Shown piece after piece: positions 19,563 through 24,271 of a stretch of 24,271 nucleotides of DNA. The stretch covers positions 1-24,271 of the forward strand of contig JBNGIS010030520.1 of the NCBI GenBank assembly GCA_049999725.1. The letters run 5' to 3'. The stretch is from Haplomitrium mnioides. Taxonomy: Eukaryota > Marchantiophyta > Haplomitriopsida > Calobryales. Every line of letters begins with the position of its first letter. Positions within the stretch are counted from its first letter, which is position 1. The notes beneath the pieces were generated by a model, which was given only the letters and a program-made list of their open reading frames with translations, searched no databases and was not told the origin of the DNA. The translations under genes and the position numbers were made by a program.

Positions 19563-19721
19563 TTGGTATCAGAGCCACGGTTCTTTTTGGTGGAATAGAG
19601 AATTAAGAAGCTAGGATGAAAATGATGCAACAATAAATTGAACCGTGGCTCTGATACCAATGCTCAGATGCGTTAGGAACCAGAAGCATATGATAGAAAT
19701 ACGGTTCCTAACGCATCTGAG
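19560..19721. repeat. Two adjacent perfect inverted repeats at PBS and gag start
   Basis: The first pair is 19560-19583 with 19640-19663: 24 bases, perfect, 56-base loop. It covers the LTR end and the primer-binding site. The second pair is 19663-19681 with 19703-19721: 19 bases, perfect, 21-base loop. Its right arm lies in gag coding sequence (VPNASE region). Together, 19640-19681 is an inverted copy that joins a piece of gag to the LTR end/PBS. Confidence 0.93.
19564..19576 (+). promoter_or_regulatory. Primer-binding site of element D (initiator-Met tRNA type)
   Basis: TGGTATCAGAGCC is an exact match to the usual plant site complementary to initiator-Met tRNA. It starts one base after the LTR1 end. 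Confidence 0.92.
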
Positions 19722-20458
19722 AATTTCTTATTCAATTGTGAGCAATATTTTGAAGCTACCAACAAAAGAAAGGATGGTCGAAGAATTGTATTTGATGCAA
19801 TTCAATTGGAGGGAGTGGCAAAAACTTGGTGGAGATATCAAATTGAGCAAGCTCAACGTGGATTTGTTGCTCCAATTGCTTCTTGGCAACAGTTCAAAGA
19901 AGCGGTGAATCTAAGATTTAGGGTTCTGAATGCCCACATATGGCAAGAGATCACTTGGCAGAGTTGAAGCAACTTAGTACAGTAAGGAGCTATGTCCCGC
20001 AATTTTAGATAAAAATTTCTAATATAAACGAGGGAGAAGCTTAGATCACTTTGTTCGAGGATTAAAGCCTTGCACTATAATAGATGTGACAATGAGAGAG
20101 CCATCTCAACTAGAAGAAGTAATGCGTATGGCTGAACTATACGACTAACTGCTAGCGACTACCAAAGTTAGACCATGTCCACAACAAGCTTTATCAAATG
20201 TTTGTGTGCCACCAAATGAGGCTGTACATATGGAAATCGATGTGACTCAAAGAGTGGCACTCACCAATGTAGAGCGTGAGCGTCTACGCCAAAGTGGAGG
20301 ATGTTTTTATTATCGACAACTTGGTCATATGATTGCAAATTGCCCACATTAACAAGGTCGACCACGCGTTCTTGCTCAAGCAAAAATTGTTGAAGAGGAA
20401 AATCAAAGAAATTATAAACCTCAGTATAAACAATTGAGCAGTATACAGAGAGCTTGAT
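19664..20458 (+). pseudogene. Element D: gag with damaged zinc knuckle
   Basis: The true frame near the start reads EPEAYDRNTVPNASENFLF (about 19677-19735). It continues with CEQYFEATNKRKDGRR and, in the same region, AKTWWRYQIEQAQRGFVAP, the Trp-containing core of retrotransposon gag. DVTMREPSQLEEVMRMAEL follows at about 20085-20140. At about 20300-20345 the zinc knuckle reads CFYYRQLGHMIANC. The second Cys of the C-x2-C-x4-H-x4-C pattern is Tyr (TGT to TAT). Frameshifts near 19940-20030 and stops break the frame. Confidence 0.85.
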
Positions 20459-20988
20459 TGGTTGCAATGGAATTAAAAACTTGACAAGAATTCAAGGCAC
20501 CTTGTTTCATCTAAATAGAATGGTTGATAAACATTCCTATAGAATGTTGGTAGATTGTAGAAGTTTTGAAAATTTAATGTCATTACATTTTGCAAAGAAA
20601 ATCAAAGTAAAAATTTTGCCTATCAAGGAAAATTTTGTAACTATGGCCGATGGTAAAAAACATGAGGTATTCCACTCGCATAAGCTATTTCTTCTAAAGA
20701 TTAGCAAAGAATATAAAGAATCTATGGATTTTTTTGTTGCACCCGTATAATATGACATTATTTTGGGCTTTCCTTGGTTTGAAGATCAAATTGCTCAAGT
20801 TGATTAGGCAAAATGACAAATTCAAGTTACATTACAAGGAAAGCAATTTCTTTTGGAGCGTTTGGCATCGTTGGTGAAGAGGAAAAAATCAATTCAACAT
20901 AATTCTTTGATGGAGAAAGAGTTGTCTGCCTTTGCTATGTGGATCAAGCCTATCGTGGACTTGAATAAAGTGGAAGGGAAATCTTTAC
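20459..20988 (+). pseudogene. Element D: retropepsin-like protease
   Basis: MLVDCRSFENLMSLHFAK (about 20547-20600) is the active-site loop with the Asp kept and Gly changed to Arg. FVTMADGKKHEVF follows. YDIILGFPWFEDQ (about 20751-20790) is the second landmark, 'YDviLGmdWl', and comes just after a TAA. It is clearly the same lineage as the protease of C0 (15392). A linker up to about 20988 leads into RT. Confidence 0.82.
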
Positions 20989-21856
20989 CAACCTTTAATG
21001 ATTGATGATATTTTGAAGGAGTTTTAAGATGCATTTCCAGATGATTTTCCAGAAAGGTTACCAGATGATCTTGGAATGCCCTTTTTGATTGCGTTAATAC
21101 TAGAAAGTTCTCCTTGTAATCGATATATATACCGATTTTTGTCACAAGAGTTGAAAGAGCTTTGCAAGACTTTGAAAGATCTTCTTGAGAAGGATTTCAT
21201 TCAGCACAACACTTCACCTTGAAGGGCACTAGTATTCTTTGTATCAAAGAAAGATGGTAGTTTTTGTCTTTGTACAAATTTTGTCTTTGGCATGTAGTTT
21301 TTTTCCAAGCTGAATCTTTGAAGTGGTTATTAGAAAAATCCTATCAAGCCAATGATGTGCCAAAGACAGCTTTTCGCACGAGATATGGACACTTTGAGTG
21401 GAAAGTCCTCATATTGGTCTCACTAATGATCTAGCCATGTTCATGGATCAAATGCATCAAATTTTTGATGGGTTATTAGATAAGTCAGTTTTGGTATTCT
21501 TTGATGACGTTTTTATTTTTAGTAAAATTGAAGCCAAGCATTCCAAAAATCTGAAAGAAGTATTGCAAAGACTGCACAATTGGAAGTTTTATTGCAAGAG
21601 ATTCAAGTGCAAATTTTGGAAGCAAGAGGGTGCTTACCTAAGGCACAAGATATCTACGAATAACATCAAGATGGAAGAAGAAACAAATAAGGCTATTACA
21701 AAGTGGCCAACACCAAAGGAGGCAAAGAACATTAGAGCCTTCAATGGATTGGCAAGCTTCTATCAACAATTCATCCATTATTATGTGCATGTTGCTGCAT
21801 CACTTACAGATCTGCTAGACAAGGAGGTCAAGTTTCAATCGATCACCAAGGAGTAA
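20989..21856 (+). pseudogene. Element D: reverse transcriptase with internal deletion
   Basis: The start is readable as the 'ILKEF.DAFPDDFPERLPDD' region near 21010-21070. The fingers up to VFFVSKKDGSF-like sequence lie near 21232-21260, and a damaged stretch follows at 21270-21340. The conserved 'R.DL.sGYhQi' palm segment is missing there. From 21398 a long open frame (to 21856) includes FMDQMHQIFDGLL, the catalytic motif as FFDD (21497-21508; usual Y-x-DD) and the connection domain FNGLASFYQQFIHYY. The deletion removes the first catalytic Asp region, so this RT is dead. Confidence 0.84.
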
Positions 21857-22330
21857 GCGGTCTTTCAACAGCTCAAGGATGCAATCTCTTCTTGTCCTAT
21901 TCTACAACCATATGATGCAAAGGCACGTTGTATAGTTGATTTTGATGCTTCTAATTTTGCTATTGGAGCGGTTTTACAACAACAAGAGTTTGTGGATGGA
22001 CTTCATCAATTGCCTTCATGTCACGCCGATTAAATGTGGCGGAGAAAAATTATTCTACAAAGGATCAAGAGAAATTTTCAATGGCTTATGCTACCAAATT
22101 AAAGAGACACTATCTTTTGGGAAGACTTGTGCTTGTGCGCACATATCACAATCCATTTTTACAAGTAATTTATTTAGAAAATATGACAAATTGCTATCAC
22201 CAATGGGAAGATCAATTGCAACTCTTCGATATCAAGCTAGAATACAAGCATAGAAGGTTTCACACCACTCTTGATGCATTTTTACAAAGGCTGGATCATT
22301 GAGTGAATACAATGGAGGTGGCTAACATTA
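21857..22330 (+). pseudogene. Element D: RNase H
   Basis: Begins AVFQQLKDAISSCPIL right after a TAA at 21854. ARCIVDFDASNFAIGAVLQQ (about 21922-21980) carries the first catalytic Asp. The later part, including MAYATKLKRHYLLGR (22081) and SPMGRSIAT-type sequence, is split between two frames. It aligns closely with fragment B at 3318-3740. Confidence 0.82.
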
Positions 22331-23190
22331 GTATATTACATTTGGATGAGATGACTAGTTGGAGTTATCACCAGAAACTACAAGAAGATGTTTTTTTTGG
22401 TTTTTTTTAGGCTTGATTAGTCGTCAACGATAATGAGTATCATTCTTTTTCCATTTGAGATGGTATTCTATATCGAAGCGATCAAATATATGTTCTACAA
22501 GATGATACAATTTGAATAGCCTGTTCAGAAGAGGAGCATGATATTCCAATCTGAGGGCATCTTGGAGTAGATAAAACTACAGAGTTGCTTCAGCGCACTT
22601 AGTGGTGGCCTAACTTGGCTCAAAAAGTTCATGGATTTTTTCATTTGTGTGAAAACTATCAATGAAGCAAAGCTTCAAATCAAAAACCAGCGGGCCTGCT
22701 TCAGCCACTACCAATTTCTACTACTCGTTCGAAACATGTAGGTTTGAATCTTGTCACTTCACTTCCAACTACACCTTGTGGGTTTTTTTTCCAACCATTG
22801 TGGCGTTTGAAGACAAGCCAAACAAGCATATTCATTTAGCATCGATGGTGGATATAGTAGTTGCTCTACAATTGGCAAAAGTTTACTTTGATATTGTCTT
22901 CTGTTTTTATGAAATGGCCAAGGTGTTAATATCTAATAAGGATCTGCGTTTCATTGGAAAAGTTTTGGCGAGAATTGTTCAAACTTCTAGGAACCAAACT
23001 CTCTATGCCTACTGCTTATCATCATCAAACAGATGGGCAAACAAAGCATGCTAATCACACTGTGGAGGATATGCTTTACACGTTCATCAATGTTCATCAC
23101 ATAGATTGGGATAATTTCTTACCAGTTGTGGAGTTTGCTTACAACAACTCAAAACAAGCAACTATTGGATTTGCTCTTTTTTTTTCTTAA
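22331..23190 (+). pseudogene. Element D: integrase with all three catalytic acids replaced
   Basis: The zinc-binding region is damaged (about 22420-22670; HLGVDKTTELLQRT is readable near 22560). In the core, the three residues of the D,D-35-E triad differ from copy B in the same alignment. GLNLVTSLPTTP at about 22741 has Asn for the first Asp. VLISNKDLRFIG at about 22924 has Asn for the second. DGQTKHANH at about 23032 has Lys for Glu. All three can be single G-to-A changes. The core ends in FAYNNSKQAT at about 23132-23160. It cannot catalyse strand transfer. Confidence 0.85.
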
Positions 23191-23831
23191 TTTGGGTCAG
23201 CATCCTCTTTTTCTTAATGGTTTGCTTTCTCTTTCTTCTTCTAATATTCCAAGTATTTCTACTTTTTTGTCTCGTTTATCTTCTTCTTTGTAAGATGCTC
23301 ACAACCATCTTACTGTTGCTCAAAATTGGAAAAAAAAATGTCGATAGCCATTGTCATAATTCCTCTTATGTTTTAAGTGACTAAGTTATGCTATATACTC
23401 ATGATCTCCCATTGTCTTTAGATACTCAAGTCCATAAGCTATCTCCTACTTGGAATTATCCTTTCTCTATTTCTTAAGTTATTTCTCCCATTGCTTGTAA
23501 ACTCAATCTTCCTTTTCATATGAAGATTCATCATATGTTTTATGTCTCTAAATTTAAACCATTTTTTCCTTGTCCACATTCTTTTCTAAATAGTATTCAA
23601 CTTTCTCCTCTAGCTATTGTTCTTGTTGATCATGAAGAATTTGAAGTGGACCGCATTTTGGCAAAAAGAGTTATCAAGCGAGAGCGACATCCACAAGTTC
23701 AATACAAGGTTTTGTGGAAAGGCTATCCACTTCATGATGCTACTTGAGAACCTTGTTCAAACCTTGAGAATGCTCAAGAGGTTATTCAAATTTTTGAAAG
23801 TTGCAACAATAAGAAAGACGTCATCGATTAG
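23191..23831 (+). pseudogene. Element D: integrase C-terminus and chromodomain
   Basis: The GPY/F-type region is broken by frameshifts (23190-23510). MKIHHMFYVSKFKPFFPCP (23520) is well preserved. The chromodomain at about 23623-23790 reads DHEEFEVDRILAKRVIKRER then VQYKVLWKGYP. The Trp of the WEP motif is TGA (23745-23747), as in B. The probable natural stop of pol is TAG at 23829-23831, 13 bp before the 3' LTR. This is the same spacing and wording (GATTAG) as in B. Confidence 0.87.
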
Positions 23832-23844
23832 AATGCAAGGATTA

Positions 23845-24271
23845 TGTAACAGTCACTAAATTTAGTAAGCTATAGCTAAAAATAATCTCAACTATGTCTA
23901 GAAAGCTATTACTAAGTTAGAGTAGCAAAAAGCAAGTGCTATTATAGAGAGATGGACACGTGGCACAAGGAGAGAAAGTCAACGAATTAAAGTGAAAGAG
24001 GGAGTCTAGATAGACTACTTTAGAAGAGGATCAAGACACGTGGCAAGTGGAGAATTAAAGTAAAGAGAAGGTTCTAAAGATAAGGACATGTGGCAAAAGG
24101 AGAACTGAAGAGATGGAAGATTCTAAGGATAAGGACACGTGACAGAAGGAGAACAAAAGTAAAGGGTGGTCCAATTAGAGTGAGAGAGAAAAGAGGGGTC
24201 CAATTAGAAGAGGATAGAAAAGGAACCAATGAGGTTCCTCCACCTATGTAAGCAAAGTGCTTTCTCTCAAG
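23845..24271 (+). repeat. LTR2, partial 3' LTR, cut by the window end
   Basis: It begins TGTAACAGTCACTAA directly after the pol stop of element D and follows the 5' LTR2 (15864) through the repeated ACACGTGGCA units. It reaches CCTATGTAAGCAAAGTGCTT, which corresponds to about 16194-16212. About 145 bases of the LTR lie beyond the window. Confidence 0.87.

Noticed and set aside
19640-19663. Fragment of an initiator-Met tRNA gene (ends GGCTCTGATACCA)
   Set aside because: Only the last ~13 bases match a tRNA. The bases before them (GAACCGT) match the reverse complement of this element's own sequence after the PBS, so it is an inverted copy of the PBS region.

Overview
This looks like nuclear DNA from a land plant. 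Three things support that. There are two spliced genes with plant-type products. There are Ty3/gypsy chromovirus retrotransposons with primer-binding sites complementary to initiator-Met tRNA. There is also a worn CACTA (En/Spm) transposase. I cannot name the species. The window is AT-rich and mostly decayed transposable-element sequence, with one GC-richer genic island at about 7.9-11.3 kb.

Layout. 1-684: mostly unrecognised sequence. 685-784: a 100-N assembly gap. 1041-1671 (-): relic of a TNP2-type CACTA transposase. 1685-2440 (+): end of a gypsy integrase plus chromodomain (fragment A). 3254-5805 (+): fragment B, with RNase H, integrase, chromodomain and its own 3' LTR of family 'LTR1'; its left edge abuts an inverted scrap of the same LTR. 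5806-7945: no recognisable gene. 7946-8943 (-): three-exon BolA4-like plastid protein. 9675-11305 (+): four-exon AIFM2/FSP1-like FAD oxidoreductase. The two genes are head to head with 731 bp between start codons. 12659-14735: a degenerate minisatellite with a 34-bp period, in two blocks separated by about 1.1 kb of other sequence.

14736 to the window end is a nest of retrotransposons. C0 (LTR1 family) sits in the minisatellite. Element E (LTR2 family; 5' LTR at 15864-16364) interrupts the start of C0's RT. Element D (LTR1 family; 5' LTR at 19166-19562) interrupts E at the RT/RNase H junction. D then runs through gag, protease, RT, RNase H, integrase and chromodomain, but ends in an LTR2 (23845 to the window end) instead of LTR1. 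That suggests ectopic recombination between D and E. All these elements carry frameshifts, stops and lost catalytic residues, and none looks autonomous.

The two host genes encode a probable plastid iron-sulfur/glutaredoxin partner (BolA4) and a probable NAD(P)H-dependent quinone-type reductase (FSP1-like). A shared promoter region is plausible but not shown. I found no convincing new molecular system. The most unusual structures are a 42-nt inverted composite copy of the primer-binding site and gag start in element D, the mismatched LTRs of D/E, the conversion of D's integrase triad to N, N and K, and the 34-bp minisatellite used as an insertion site.
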